From: a virus
DNA length: 64,000 bases
Reading direction: 5' to 3' (one strand)
IMG/VR virus record: IMGVR_UViG_3300036766_001793
Location: 101,485 to 165,484 of that record
The translations under genes and the position numbers were made by a program. The stretch's first letter is position 1; the number at the start of each line of letters is the position of its first letter. The notes beneath the pieces were generated by a model that had not been told where the DNA came from, ran no database searches, and saw nothing but the letters and a program-made list of their open reading frames with translations. This document shows, one piece after another, positions 13,121-22,363 of the stretch.

Positions 13121-15703
13121 TCACTCGTGGTCCATGTATATGGGATACACCGCCTCGACGAGGCGCTTGCCGCTCGAGATGATGACGGTCTGGGTCGGCC
13201 TGGAGGCCTTCCCGTAGGCCCTCAGGTACCAGTTGCTCCCGCCGTCGAGGGTGCCGTTCTGGATGACCGGCACCCCGTTGACCTCGAGCATCGAGAACTC
13301 GTGCCTGTGCCCGAGGAGGAGCAGCTCGGGCCTCGCCCCGAAGATGTCCGCGAGCGTCCACTGGGGGAGCAGCTCCCGGATCTTGATCAAGGGACCATGC
13401 CACTGGTCCCCATGCATCGCCACCACCTGATGGCCGCACACGCTGAACCTGGACCACCAGTTCTCCTCGATGTGCCAGTTGATGTTGTCCTGGAGCTGGG
13501 CCTTGTCCCTGGCCCACATGCAGGCGAGCGAGTCGAAGTTGTCCTCCGGGTCGGCGAAGTCGTTCTTTCCGTTGGCCCTCCCGTGGTTCCCCGGGACGGA
13601 GTAGACGTCGACCCCCTTCACATACGAGGCCAAATCCATCGCGACCCCGGCCTGGAGGTCAGCGGTCACCATGATCTGCTTTGTGAGACGGTGGGAATTG
13701 CCAGACCGATCAAGCCCAGTTATATTTTGACCGGCATAGATGAAGCAGTTGTGTCCGACGAGCCCATTGGCTGTGTAATTCTCCAGACCTTCCACCGTCA
13801 GATTGTACACGGGTTCCGCCAGGCTGGACTTGCTAACCTCCAGCACCTTCGTATACCTGGTCCCAGCAAGGGGGGCAATCCAGCCCTTCAGGTCCGTCCT
13901 GTATTCTGGTCTCCTTCTCGGCTGTGTTCTCTGCCCTGCCGAGAATCTCTCCTGATACCTAGGGTCGTGCGACCCTATCTCGCAATTGAGGCTGGGGGCT
14001 CCGAGTGTGAGAGTATAAAGGTCCCTCTCTATTATCCTTCCGGTGGGCAGCTTTGTCCTCCCTGGCCGGTAGTGCACCTCTGTAGCCACCAACCCTAGCC
14101 CGTCGCAAAGGTGCCGGATGTCCTCCATCAGCTGTCCGTTAACGGACCCGAACACTACGACGCCATCCTTTGTCACGTGTCCGTCCGAGTCGATGTACCC
14201 CCGGAGGAAGGCCGCCCTCAGGTCCCTCCTAAGCCCGAACACCCAGCCTGGCACCCGCTTCTCGCGGGCCCTGCCTCCAAGGCCGAGGTCCAGTATCATC
14301 TGGGCCGCCGCGGTTGACCCGAAACGGGCCATTCCGTCAGACCAGGCTGAGAACTTCACCGGATCCCCGTTCGCCTTGAAGAAGACCTTCTCGGCACCCT
14401 CGAGATATCGGGCGATCCACTGAACCGCATTCTCCGCGAAGGCGATGCACACCACGTTCGGTTTCCCATCCCTGCCGCGTCCGAGGCACCCGTCGCCAAG
14501 GTAGAGCCCCAGGAATTCCATGAGCTCCACGGAAGCATCGGTCCCCAGCGGGGTAGCGGCGTTCCCGCCGTCCGAGAATCTTTCCACCATCGCCACCAGG
14601 TCGCCAGGTTGCACCTCTCCTGCGCGTACGTAATTCAGGGTTACCTCGTACCGGTGCCGGTTCCGATACGAAGACCCAGACACCTCTGTGCGGCGCATGA
14701 CCAAGAAGGGATGCTCGCCGTTCGCCCTAACCGTCCTGTCCCTGGTCCTGATTGTGTAGAGTGGGTCAATTCCAGTCATGGCCGCCGCGGATACTATAGC
14801 CCTCTCAAATCCCTCCCGACCGAGGGCCCATACTTCATCACCAGCGATGAAACTCTCTATCGGCTTCGGACCGTCTGGCGTGTCCACCAAGGTGCCGGCT
14901 GGGAGGCAGCCTTCTAGCATGTCTCCGGCGAACACCAGGTGGGCCCTATCCACCGAGTAGCCGGAGTCCCGGTACTGCTTCACGATTTCGTAGGTGGCCG
15001 CCATGAGCCTCGGGACGCGCTGCTCCACGACGGCCCTCACACCGATGCCATTCTCCATTTTGCCTACCTGCCAATCCGAGCACAGGACGATGACCTCCCG
15101 CGCCCCCTTCGGCTTGTCGACGTCCCCCGGTCCCGGTTGCCTTCGCTCCGGGAGCAGCCACCGATTCTCCGTCAGGACCTTATTCACCTGGTACCTGAGG
15201 AACTCGCGCTGCGAGGTGAGCTGCTGCACCTTGCGCTGGAGGCGGTTCTTTTGGCCGAACGCCCTCGCGGCCATCTCCGTGCCGCTGGCCTCCGGGTAGA
15301 GGGATCCCTCCTCTGCGAGGATCTCCTCCTTCGTCCAGAGGCGCTCCGACCGCCTGCAGTCTGGGTGGTGATACCAGTGGCCGTCGTTCACAGGGGTGAA
15401 CCGCTCTATGCAGTCGCGGTTCATGCAGCGGCGCCTGACCGCGAAGGGAAGGCCCTCGCCGTCGTCATCCCAGAAGTCGCCCACTGGCGCCGAAGGTTCG
15501 GCAGCCTGGCGGACTTCTCCGCTTTTCCGGTAACGATCGGCCCGGAGGCCCCTCATGTTCATCCTCTTGGCGATGCTGTCGTACTTTACGACCCCGTCGA
15601 ACCCGTGCCGGCGAAGGACCTCCTGGGCGGCCTTCCCGCCGCCCGACGGGTACACCAGGCTGATCTCCTCCCAGACGCCGTCCGGAATAAGGCTGCGAGC
15701 CAC
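13121..15703 (-). CDS. metallophosphoesterase interrupted by an intein
   Basis: The 860-residue precursor starts at GTG 15703 behind a strong AGGAGG. The N-terminal part (about 1-200) has a helical DNA-binding-like start, a Cys/His pair region (CMNRDC, then HHPDC) and a coiled coil. The phosphoesterase motifs are CSDWQVGK (208-215), GDMLEG (260-265), PGNHGRANGK, MHGDQWHG and LGHRHEF, i.e. the usual D-x-H/Q, GD, GNH and GHxH metal ligands. Residues 266-652 are an intein, leaving a 473-residue spliced enzyme. The family hydrolyses phosphodi- or monoesters, here perhaps nucleic acid; the precise substrate is not evident. Confidence 0.88.
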   Translation of the reverse strand: MARSLIPDGVWEEISLVYPSGGGKAAQEVLRRHGFDGVVKYDSIAKRMNMRGLRADRYRKSGEVRQAAEPSAPVGDFWDDDGEGLPFAVRRRCMNRDCIERFTPVNDGHWYHHPDCRRSERLWTKEEILAEEGSLYPEASGTEMAARAFGQKNRLQRKVQQLTSQREFLRYQVNKVLTENRWLLPERRQPGPGDVDKPKGAREVIVLCSDWQVGKMENGIGVRAVVEQRVPRLMAATYEIVKQYRDSGYSVDRAHLVFAGDMLEGCLPAGTLVDTPDGPKPIESFIAGDEVWALGREGFERAIVSAAAMTGIDPLYTIRTRDRTVRANGEHPFLVMRRTEVSGSSYRNRHRYEVTLNYVRAGEVQPGDLVAMVERFSDGGNAATPLGTDASVELMEFLGLYLGDGCLGRGRDGKPNVVCIAFAENAVQWIARYLEGAEKVFFKANGDPVKFSAWSDGMARFGSTAAAQMILDLGLGGRAREKRVPGWVFGLRRDLRAAFLRGYIDSDGHVTKDGVVVFGSVNGQLMEDIRHLCDGLGLVATEVHYRPGRTKLPTGRIIERDLYTLTLGAPSLNCEIGSHDPRYQERFSAGQRTQPRRRPEYRTDLKGWIAPLAGTRYTKVLEVSKSSLAEPVYNLTVEGLENYTANGLVGHNCFIYAGQNITGLDRSGNSHRLTKQIMVTADLQAGVAMDLASYVKGVDVYSVPGNHGRANGKNDFADPEDNFDSLACMWARDKAQLQDNINWHIEENWWSRFSVCGHQVVAMHGDQWHGPLIKIRELLPQWTLADIFGARPELLLLGHRHEFSMLEVNGVPVIQNGTLDGGSNWYLRAYGKASRPTQTVIISSGKRLVEAVYPIYMDHE
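13748..14908 (-). mobile_element. intein in phosphoesterase, LAGLIDADG type
   Basis: This 387-residue intein begins with Cys (CLPAGTLVDTPDG) directly after GDMLEG and ends GLVGHN, followed by extein Cys. Block B is NGEHPFLV, the endonuclease motifs are FLGLYLGDGC (about 397-406) and LRGYIDSDGH (about 500-509), and block F is VYNLTVEGLENYTANG. All splice residues are present, so it should be active. It interrupts the conserved metal-binding loop of the host enzyme. Confidence 0.93.
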
Positions 15704-15770
15704 ATAAGCCTCCTGTGGGGGTTGGGCGCAACCCCCTCGGTCTCTAACGGCAGGGTGCAGGGGTTACCTG

Positions 15771-16232
15771 CTAGCGGTTGATGCTCGCCGAGAGCTCTTG
15801 GACAAAGTCAAGCGCCTTGGACAGCTCGGCCCTGTTCAGGCCAGCCTGCGACCCTGGAGCGGCCTTGGCTGGCCAGCCGCTGAAGCCCAAGGACGGCTTC
15901 GCCGCGGGGGCGAGTGGCTTGGGCCTGGCGGGGAGACTGAAGCCAGTGCTGGCGGCCGGTGCTTTCTGGGGGGCGGACCCCTTCGGCTTGCCCCATTTGG
16001 CCACCTCCGAAGAGACGGCCTCCGCCTTGCGGGCCATCCTCAAGAGGTCGTCCGCGGAGTCTCCGCCTCCGCCGCTCTCCGAGCGGTCCCCGCTGCCCCA
16101 GTCCTCGTCAGCCTTCTGCCCGCTGTCGTAGGCCCCGCCGTCGGCGCCCTCGATCGGGTCTTCCGTCGGGTCCATTGCCTTCTGGACGGCGAGGTTGAAT
16201 CTGATGTCCGCGGTAGTGCCTTGTCTCTGCAT
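15771..16232 (-). CDS. hypothetical phage protein
   Basis: The 153-residue product starts at ATG 16230-16232 behind GGGGGA. It has an acidic/Gly/Ser-rich middle, a Pro/Lys/Ala-rich linker and a C-terminal helix (NRAELSKALDFVQELSASI). The composition suggests a flexible structural or scaffold-like protein, but nothing is recognised. Confidence 0.6.
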   Translation of the reverse strand: MQRQGTTADIRFNLAVQKAMDPTEDPIEGADGGAYDSGQKADEDWGSGDRSESGGGGDSADDLLRMARKAEAVSSEVAKWGKPKGSAPQKAPAASTGFSLPARPKPLAPAAKPSLGFSGWPAKAAPGSQAGLNRAELSKALDFVQELSASINR

Positions 16233-16285
16233 GGTCAATCCCCCAGGGTTAGGTTACCGGGCAGGGGACCTGTATGGGAGCCTAT

Positions 16286-17071
16286 TCACCGTGTCCAAGG
16301 CGGGGTCCATGACTGATCGTCTTGCACATCCCAGAGGGACCACCTGTTCCTCTGCCACTGGGTCTTGCCTATCCCGTACGTCTTGTAAAGCAGGCGCCTC
16401 CTTTCGGCGAAGGCACGTTGCACCCTAGGCGGCAGCCCGGCCAACGAGACCGGAGTCCTCCCACGGTGCTCCCTGTCCAGCTCCCGCTGGGTGGCCGCGA
16501 TGACCAGTTCCACCTGTGAGTCAGGCACCGGCTCTATGCCCTCGTCGACCCCAGGGTACCAGAGGTCTGAGTCGTCGAATGCCTGGCACGCCTGGGCCAG
16601 CTCATAGCCGATGAGCCACCCCAGGTCCTGGAGGCCGTAGTGGAGCTCAGGGTCCTTGGCGGTCGTGATCCCCTGGTGTATCGAGCTCATCTCGGTCACC
16701 ATGTGCCGCGACGGGTCTATGCCGTCGAGGTTGATCCTGAGCTCTATGGATCCCAGCAGGTCGTGGAGGCTACCGTCCGCGAGGCACCTGTCCATCAGCT
16801 CGCCGTAGGTCATGTCCATGAGAGGAGACCCCGACTTGTCGAGTTCCTCTATAATCCTGGTGGCCCCCTTCGACTTGAGGACGGGCTCGACGAGCCACAG
16901 GAGAGCCCTCTCCCGGCGGCCCGCCATCGGCTTCCCCTTCGGGATGGACCTGATCTTCCTGACCGGCGTGGACCTGAAGTCCCCGTTGGTAACGGCCGAG
17001 AGGTCCTCTGGGGCCGGGGCTTGGGCCCCGTAGAGGGTCTCGTAGTCATAGCCGTAGAAATAGCCAGGCAC
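16286..17071 (-). CDS. hypothetical protein, 261 aa
   Basis: The frame starts at GTG 17071, immediately after a TAG stop, with a weak Shine-Dalgarno. The product is mixed alpha/beta with segments GYFYGYDYETLYG at the N-terminus, VQRAFAERRRLLYKTYG near the end and a Trp-rich C-terminus (SLWDVQDDQSWTPPW). I do not recognise it. It lies in a run of small genes downstream of the ribonucleotide reductase. Confidence 0.7.
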   Translation of the reverse strand: MPGYFYGYDYETLYGAQAPAPEDLSAVTNGDFRSTPVRKIRSIPKGKPMAGRRERALLWLVEPVLKSKGATRIIEELDKSGSPLMDMTYGELMDRCLADGSLHDLLGSIELRINLDGIDPSRHMVTEMSSIHQGITTAKDPELHYGLQDLGWLIGYELAQACQAFDDSDLWYPGVDEGIEPVPDSQVELVIAATQRELDREHRGRTPVSLAGLPPRVQRAFAERRRLLYKTYGIGKTQWQRNRWSLWDVQDDQSWTPPWTR

Positions 17072-17138
17072 TCTAGACGTCCTCGTCCTGGGCAGACGGC
17101 CCAGGGACCATGTTCAGTGAGACAAGCTCTCCGCCACT

Positions 17139-17144
17139 ATCCTA
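17139..17144 (-). promoter_or_regulatory. TAGGAT -10-like box
   Basis: GTGGTAGGAT lies about 68 bases upstream of the GTG at 17071 and 29 bases after the stop of the small gene at 17173. Confidence 0.35.
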
Positions 17145-17172
17145 CCACGCCCGAAGAGATCTGGGCGACCCG

Positions 17173-17313
17173 CTATGGCTCCACGTCTGGGGACGCCAGT
17201 TCGCGCTGCTGCTGGGGGCAAATCTCGTCTGGGGAGACGTGCGTCTCCCTCCAGGGGGCGGCGTCGGGGGAGGTGGCCGGGGCGATAGTCGGTGTGGTCG
17301 TGGTCGTGGGCAT
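17173..17313 (-). CDS. 46-residue Thr/Pro-rich protein
   Basis: This frame starts at an ATG overlapping the stop of the preceding gene (TGATG at 17311-17315) behind GAAGG and stops at TAG 17173-17175. The product begins MPTTTTTPTIAPAT and ends in a Gln/Glu-rich tail. It is probably disordered and not recognised; coupling and spacing support it. Confidence 0.45.
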   Translation of the reverse strand: MPTTTTTPTIAPATSPDAAPWRETHVSPDEICPQQQRELASPDVEP

Positions 17314-17729
17314 CAGTCTGCCTTCTTTCCCTTTCTGTACTCGCTCTCGAAGAGCGGCATCATGATGGAGACGTCTACCTGCGAGTCCACCGGCTCCTCG
17401 GAAATCGCCTGCCAGCCCACTCGCAGGGCCACCCTGGCCGCGAAGGCCTTGCGGAGGACGGGCTTCCCGAGTGGGGAACCGCCTGAGGATTTCGCCTCCT
17501 GCGGAACCGCGTAGTCGATCGCGAAGCAGTCGTCCAGGGAGAGCGACAGACAGGCCTCCGGCTGTCCGTTTTCCTCGCAGAAGAGGATGCCCGTCGCTAT
17601 CTGGTCATTGAGCTCCTGGCTTGTCGGAGGGATCTTCCACTGGTCCTGGCCGGACATCTCGTGGCGCACCTTGCTCTGGAGCAGCCACAGCTCCTCGAGC
17701 GTGAATGTGACCGGGGTTCTCTCAGGCAT
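17313..17729 (-). CDS. hypothetical protein, 138 aa
   Basis: The start at ATG 17727-17729 has GGAGG six bases upstream. The product has an N-terminal helix (FTLEELWLLQSKVRHEM) and central acidic strands (ACLSLSLDDCFAIDYAVP), and ends in Lys-rich residues. No family is recognised. It follows the ribonucleotide reductase by 80 bases. Confidence 0.65.
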   Translation of the reverse strand: MPERTPVTFTLEELWLLQSKVRHEMSGQDQWKIPPTSQELNDQIATGILFCEENGQPEACLSLSLDDCFAIDYAVPQEAKSSGGSPLGKPVLRKAFAARVALRVGWQAISEEPVDSQVDVSIMMPLFESEYRKGKKAD

Positions 17730-17809
17730 CTGTGCCTCCGCCGGATTACTATGCGCCCGCCGGGGTGGGATTGGGGCCTGCCATCGGCCACACTTTGCGA
17801 AGTTTCCCG

Positions 17810-19999
17810 TTACCCGCACCTCTCGAACGAGCAGGAGGGGCAGTGGGCGCACCCATTGGCGTGCCTCATCATCTGGCCGCACGCCGGGCAGGTCTCCCCG
17901 GTGAGGGCCCCGATGATGGCCTCCTCAGCCCCTTGCGGGACCGCCCCGCCCCACCTGATCTCCATGTAGCGGACGATGTAGTCGATTATCGAGGAGGCGA
18001 ACGGGATGTCGGGGTTGGCGGTCCGGCCTGCCGGGGCGAAGACCTGGCCGGTGAGCTTCTCGGTGAGAGCCCCGAAGTCCACCCCGTACTGGAGGCAGTA
18101 CGACAGGAGCATCGCGACGACGTCCATGAGGCCGTTCATCGTGCTGCCCTGCTTGGAGATGTTGATGAACACCTCCCCAGGCGCGCCGTCCTCGAAGAGG
18201 CCGACGGTGAGGTACCCCTCGACCCCGTCCACCTCGAACTTGTGGTTGACCGCGGACCGATCTGTCGGGAGCCTCCTGCGCTTCTGCGGCCGGGCGGGAC
18301 TGTCCGGCTCCGCCTGCTGCTCCGCCATGGAGGCGGCGGTATGGAGCACCTGGGCGGCCCGGCTACCGTCGCGGTAGACGGACAGGCTCTTGCAGCCCTC
18401 GTCGTAGGCGAACATGTAGATGCGGGCTACGTCTTCCACGGTCGCGCTGTTCGGCAGGTTTGCTGTCTTCGAGATGGAGCTGCACACGAACTCTTGGGCG
18501 GCCGCCTGCATGAGCACGTGCTCTTCCGGGGTCACGTCCATGGCGGCGACTACGTAGGCGGGCCTGGCGATTTTGTCCTCATAGGTGTCGGCCCAGTCGC
18601 TCTTGACCCAATACTCGCCGAGGCGGTCCCTCCTGAAGTACTTGAAGTCGAAGTACGGCTCGATGCCTGAGTTCACGCCTGTCATCTGCGAGATGGTCCC
18701 GGTGGGCGCGACCGAAAGGAGGTAGCAGTTCCTGATGCCGTACTCAGAGATGCCCCGACGAATGTCCACCGGCAGCCTCTTGATGAAAGGGCGCTTGAGG
18801 TACTCCTCGGCGATGAACTCCGGGAATGGGCCGCGCTCGGCAGACAGGGCGACGCTCGCCCGGTACGACTCGTCGCGGAGCGTCCTGAATACCCTGGAGG
18901 TGAAGGCGAGGGCCTCCTCGGATCCGTACCTCAGCCTCAGGTCGAGGAGGGCGTCCGCCAGACCCATGACCCCTATGCCCATGCGCCTGATGCGCTGCTG
19001 GCTATCCCGGCACTCTGGGAGTGGATAGTGGCTCAGATCGACTATGTTGTCGTTGAACCTGACTGCGATTGGGGCGTACTGCTTGAGCTCCTCGAAGTCG
19101 AACACCTTACCAGTTCCGTTGGGGTCCTGCTTGACGAATGCCCTGAGGTTGAATGACCCGAGGAGACAGGCTCCGTAAGGGCCGAGAGTTTGCTCCCCGC
19201 ACGGATTTGAAGCATATTGCGTTTCGAAGTACCCTGAGTTGGCCTCCTTGTTGGCCCTCTCCATGAAATAGATCCCCGGCTCCGCGGATCTCCAGGCCGC
19301 CGCCACGATCTCGTCCCAGATCTGCCTAGCCCTCACGGTCCTGTAAACGCGCCCGCCCCACCTGAGCTCCCAGTCGTCGTTCCGCTTGACCGCCTCCATG
19401 AAGGAGTCCGAGAGGCAGACCGACATGTTGCATCCTTCGAGCCGCCCGGGGATCTCCTTGGCGTGGATGAACTCGAACACGTCGGGGTGGTCGCAGTCGA
19501 TCATGATCATCGCGGCGCCCCGCCGGCTGCCGCCCTGGACGACCACGTCGTGGGAGACGTACGCGAAGAGCTGGGCCCACGTGACCGGCCCAGAGGACGT
19601 TCCGTTGACGCCCCTCACCGGGTCCCCGGATGGGCGGAGCGAAGAGATGTTGATGCCCACCCCGCCACCCTTGGACTGGATCTCCGTCCACTGCATGAGG
19701 GACGTCCCGACGATGCCCTGCCTGCTGTCCTCGGGGCTGGGGAGGACGAAGCAGTTGAGGGCGGTGACGCCGGCCCCCGTGCCCATGGCGGCGAGTATGC
19801 GCCCCCCAGGGACGTACCTGGAGTCCTCCATCAGTGAGTAGAACCTCTGGGCCCACTCCTCTCGCGCCGGCTCTGCCTCGGCCTCGGCGACGGCGCTGGA
19901 CACCCTCCGCCACGCTTGGTGCGGGAACTGCTCCCCGTCGTGCGCGTAGCGGTCCTGGAAGGTCAGGACCTGGACATCTGAATAGACAGCACTAGTCAA
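17810..19999 (-). CDS. nrdJ: class II (B12-dependent) ribonucleotide reductase
   Basis: The 729-residue enzyme would reduce ribonucleotides to deoxyribonucleotides using adenosylcobalamin. It shows the redox Cys in ALNCFVL, the SKGGGVGIN loop, the radical-site NPCGEQ motif, the second redox Cys in RNCYLLSVAPTGTIS and a C-terminal double CxxC tail (CPACG, then CPSC). The absence of a separate small-subunit gene and the TGTIS and C-terminal layout fit NrdJ. The start appears to be TTG 19999 behind AGGAG. Unlike several phage RNR genes it carries no intein. It lies within a block of small hypothetical genes. Confidence 0.92.
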   Translation of the reverse strand: MTSAVYSDVQVLTFQDRYAHDGEQFPHQAWRRVSSAVAEAEAEPAREEWAQRFYSLMEDSRYVPGGRILAAMGTGAGVTALNCFVLPSPEDSRQGIVGTSLMQWTEIQSKGGGVGINISSLRPSGDPVRGVNGTSSGPVTWAQLFAYVSHDVVVQGGSRRGAAMIMIDCDHPDVFEFIHAKEIPGRLEGCNMSVCLSDSFMEAVKRNDDWELRWGGRVYRTVRARQIWDEIVAAAWRSAEPGIYFMERANKEANSGYFETQYASNPCGEQTLGPYGACLLGSFNLRAFVKQDPNGTGKVFDFEELKQYAPIAVRFNDNIVDLSHYPLPECRDSQQRIRRMGIGVMGLADALLDLRLRYGSEEALAFTSRVFRTLRDESYRASVALSAERGPFPEFIAEEYLKRPFIKRLPVDIRRGISEYGIRNCYLLSVAPTGTISQMTGVNSGIEPYFDFKYFRRDRLGEYWVKSDWADTYEDKIARPAYVVAAMDVTPEEHVLMQAAAQEFVCSSISKTANLPNSATVEDVARIYMFAYDEGCKSLSVYRDGSRAAQVLHTAASMAEQQAEPDSPARPQKRRRLPTDRSAVNHKFEVDGVEGYLTVGLFEDGAPGEVFINISKQGSTMNGLMDVVAMLLSYCLQYGVDFGALTEKLTGQVFAPAGRTANPDIPFASSIIDYIVRYMEIRWGGAVPQGAEEAIIGALTGETCPACGQMMRHANGCAHCPSCSFERCG

Positions 20000-20059
20000 C
20001 TCGATCCATCTCCTCTGATGTCGTAGAAAACTCTAAGCAGTAACTAGGCAGGTGTGTCC

Positions 20060-21646
20060 CTACTTCAGCGGGCGCTGGGCGTAGGCGGCCCCCTTGTACA
20101 CATTGGCCGAGCTCGGGACGACCACGGGATCTGAAGACCAGCGACCCATGCTCGGGTTGCGCTCGCCCGGACTCAGGGACGGGTGGTCGTTCCGAGCAGG
20201 GTCTTCATCGAGCCCAGCCGCAAACTCGGAGAAGATGTCCTCGGCGACGACCATGGCCGCCTGCTTGGCGACGTCTGGGTCCTCGTGCGGGTTAGTCCTC
20301 ATGAACAGGTCTGCGAGCGGGTCCACGAGGTCGTAGGCGTCGTCGTGGCTGAGGTCTCCCGCCCTGGCGGACCTGGCCCACTCCCGCTTGAACTGGCCCT
20401 GCAGCCGCCCTCCCGCCGGATCGTTGTCCGCCATGTCTCGCATGCGCTCGCCGTAGTCGTCGGCCGTGGCCTCACTCTCCTCCCTCGACCTCTGCGGCCT
20501 GCGGACCTTCAGCGACTGGACCTCCTCCACGTCCTTGGGGTGGAGCTGCCCGCCGCTGTCCGTGACGAACCGGCCGCCGCGCGGCCCCTGCTGGACGTTG
20601 GTCCCCTGCGGCGGCTGCTCGTCCGGCCTCAGGTAGCGGACGTCTTCGGCCGCCTTCTCCTCCCGGCGCTCGGCCGGCCAGTGACCCGTGCCCTCGTGCT
20701 CGGCCCAGGCGCAGAAGGCGTGCGGGTCGTCGACTGTGCCGCCGACGTGCTCCATGCACTTCGAGTGCGGCCCCTTCGAGACCGACTCCCAGAACTTCCT
20801 GGACGAGCCCCTGCCCCATCCCTTCGGCTTGCCGGCCTTGTTGGCGACCTCGCCGCTGGTCACGCTGCCGGAGTAGGGGCCCTCCGTCTCCGGGTGCTCT
20901 ATGTCGTGCGCCACCGACCCGTAGGCCGGGCGGGCCATCGACCCGTGGATCCCGTCGTCCTCCGGCTCGTCGGCCGGGTAGGACGGCTCGCCGACCGCCT
21001 TCAGGATCGAGTCGCTGACCATGACGACCGCGTCGAGGGACCAGGAGACTGAGCTCTCGAGCTCTTCGTCTGGGTCCACCTCTGGGCCCCTGGCCTTCGC
21101 GAGCCCCTCGCCCTTGAACGTCTTCCCGCTGCGGAGGGACGCCGTCTGGGTCAGGAGGTTGCTGCCGCTCGGCCTCCGCGGCGCCGGTTGGGCCGGCGGG
21201 GCCTTCGGCTTGAGGCTGAAGGTGTGCCCCTGGACGTCGGCGCCCTCGAGCATGTCGTCCCCGAGGATGCGTCGCGCGTCCGTCTCCCTGGTGGCCTGGA
21301 TCTCCTGCAGCCTCCCGCGGAGCTCCTGGATGCGCCTCATCTCCGGCGGGTTGCACTCGCCCTTCCTGGCCTTGTCGTACAGGTCCTTGTACTCGTCGAT
21401 GATCTTGTCTTCCTCGCCGTGCATCGGGTCGGCCGAGGCCTTCCTGTGCCTGAGGGTGACCGGGTGCTCCTCCGGATGGCCGAAATGGCGGTGGGTCAGC
21501 ACCTTCCGATCTGGGCCGGTCTCCGCGACGTGAACCGGCCTCTGCGTATAGGAGGCCTCCACCGCCGGCACCGGGCCGAGCGGGGCTTGGGTCCCGACGG
21601 ACATCCCCTGCTTGTTGACGACTGACTGGCCTACGGCGATAGTCAT
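20060..21646 (-). CDS. GPRGG-module protein, possible structural role
   Basis: The 528-residue product starts at ATG 21644-21646. It contains a charged helical region (KIIDEYKDLYDKARKGE, then RRIQELRGRLQEIQ), a Cys-containing segment KCMEHVGGTVDDPHAFCAW (about 297-314) that I recall from phage head-associated or protease-scaffold proteins, and the GPRGG module at residues 338-360. The C-terminus is acidic and helical. Length and composition suit a virion or maturation protein; the function is unproven. Confidence 0.65.
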   Translation of the reverse strand: MTIAVGQSVVNKQGMSVGTQAPLGPVPAVEASYTQRPVHVAETGPDRKVLTHRHFGHPEEHPVTLRHRKASADPMHGEEDKIIDEYKDLYDKARKGECNPPEMRRIQELRGRLQEIQATRETDARRILGDDMLEGADVQGHTFSLKPKAPPAQPAPRRPSGSNLLTQTASLRSGKTFKGEGLAKARGPEVDPDEELESSVSWSLDAVVMVSDSILKAVGEPSYPADEPEDDGIHGSMARPAYGSVAHDIEHPETEGPYSGSVTSGEVANKAGKPKGWGRGSSRKFWESVSKGPHSKCMEHVGGTVDDPHAFCAWAEHEGTGHWPAERREEKAAEDVRYLRPDEQPPQGTNVQQGPRGGRFVTDSGGQLHPKDVEEVQSLKVRRPQRSREESEATADDYGERMRDMADNDPAGGRLQGQFKREWARSARAGDLSHDDAYDLVDPLADLFMRTNPHEDPDVAKQAAMVVAEDIFSEFAAGLDEDPARNDHPSLSPGERNPSMGRWSSDPVVVPSSANVYKGAAYAQRPLK

Positions 21647-21888
21647 GACCTGGTTATCTCCCTGAGGGTGACTGGCCTCAGGCCCCCGCGGGGCTGCGGG
21701 TCAGCGCGCAGATCCCAGTTTACCCTGCGCCTCCTGATCTGGGGGACCCTGGAGACCGGGGCCGTGGCCATCATGAGGAGCTGGAACCACCTCACCCTGA
21801 TCGTGCACCTGGAGCACTTCTCGACCCCGAGCAGCTTGGCCGGGACCCAGAGCACCGCGGTAAGCAGGCGGTCGACGAGATCTACCAA
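21643..21888 (-). CDS. small hypothetical membrane-associated protein
   Basis: The 81-residue frame starts at TTG 21888, overlapping the stop of the upstream gene, and ends overlapping the next ATG. It has an amphipathic/hydrophobic start (LLTAVLWVPAKLLG), a CSRC pair and a basic C-terminal half. Overlaps on both sides suggest real coupled translation; function unknown. Confidence 0.5.
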   Translation of the reverse strand: MVDLVDRLLTAVLWVPAKLLGVEKCSRCTIRVRWFQLLMMATAPVSRVPQIRRRRVNWDLRADPQPRGGLRPVTLREITRS

Positions 21889-22343
21889 GATCTGTCCTCG
21901 CCGCAGTTGCAGCCACCCTTCTTGAGCGGTATGGGGCCGAAGATGGCGCTCGCAAACCTGGTCGCCGCGTACTCAATGGGCATGCCCTTGGTGACCTTCG
22001 GGATCTGGTAGATACCGCCGTGCCCCCCGTCCTCAGACTTCCGGATCGCCTGGCCGGAGAGCTCGGCCCCAGTGACCGCGTACCAGCTGCCGCCCTTGTG
22101 CCAGAGCTCCGCGTATCCCGCCGCGTTGTCCACGGAGATGACGTGCTGGAGCCCGCCGTCCACCGCCTTGGAGAGGTCGGGCCACCTGGTGGTCCTCGCT
22201 TTCTTGGCGATCCCCAGCAGGCCCCCGGCGGCGCCCGAGTACTCCGCGGCCCTGGAGATGGCGCTGGCCGACTCCTGCGGGCTGAACCCCGGCACGACCA
22301 GCGCCTGGTCGGCCTTCACGATGCTGAGAAAATCATGTGCCAT
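21882..22343 (-). CDS. hypothetical protein, 153 aa
   Basis: ATG 22341-22343 is preceded by GAGGGGG. The product has an Ala/Gly-rich helix region (ASAISRAAEYSGAAGGLLG), a strand-rich middle (LWHKGGSWYAVTGAELSG) and ends KKGGCNCGEDRSW. No catalytic motif is recognised. Confidence 0.65.
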   Translation of the reverse strand: MAHDFLSIVKADQALVVPGFSPQESASAISRAAEYSGAAGGLLGIAKKARTTRWPDLSKAVDGGLQHVISVDNAAGYAELWHKGGSWYAVTGAELSGQAIRKSEDGGHGGIYQIPKVTKGMPIEYAATRFASAIFGPIPLKKGGCNCGEDRSW

Positions 22344-22363
22344 ATTTCGGCCCCCTCAGAATC

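Noticed and set aside
17810-19999. Intein in the ribonucleotide reductase
   Set aside because: Phage RNRs often have inteins, but the frame reads continuously through NCFVL, NPCGE and the C-terminal cysteines with normal length and no block A or LAGLIDADG motif.
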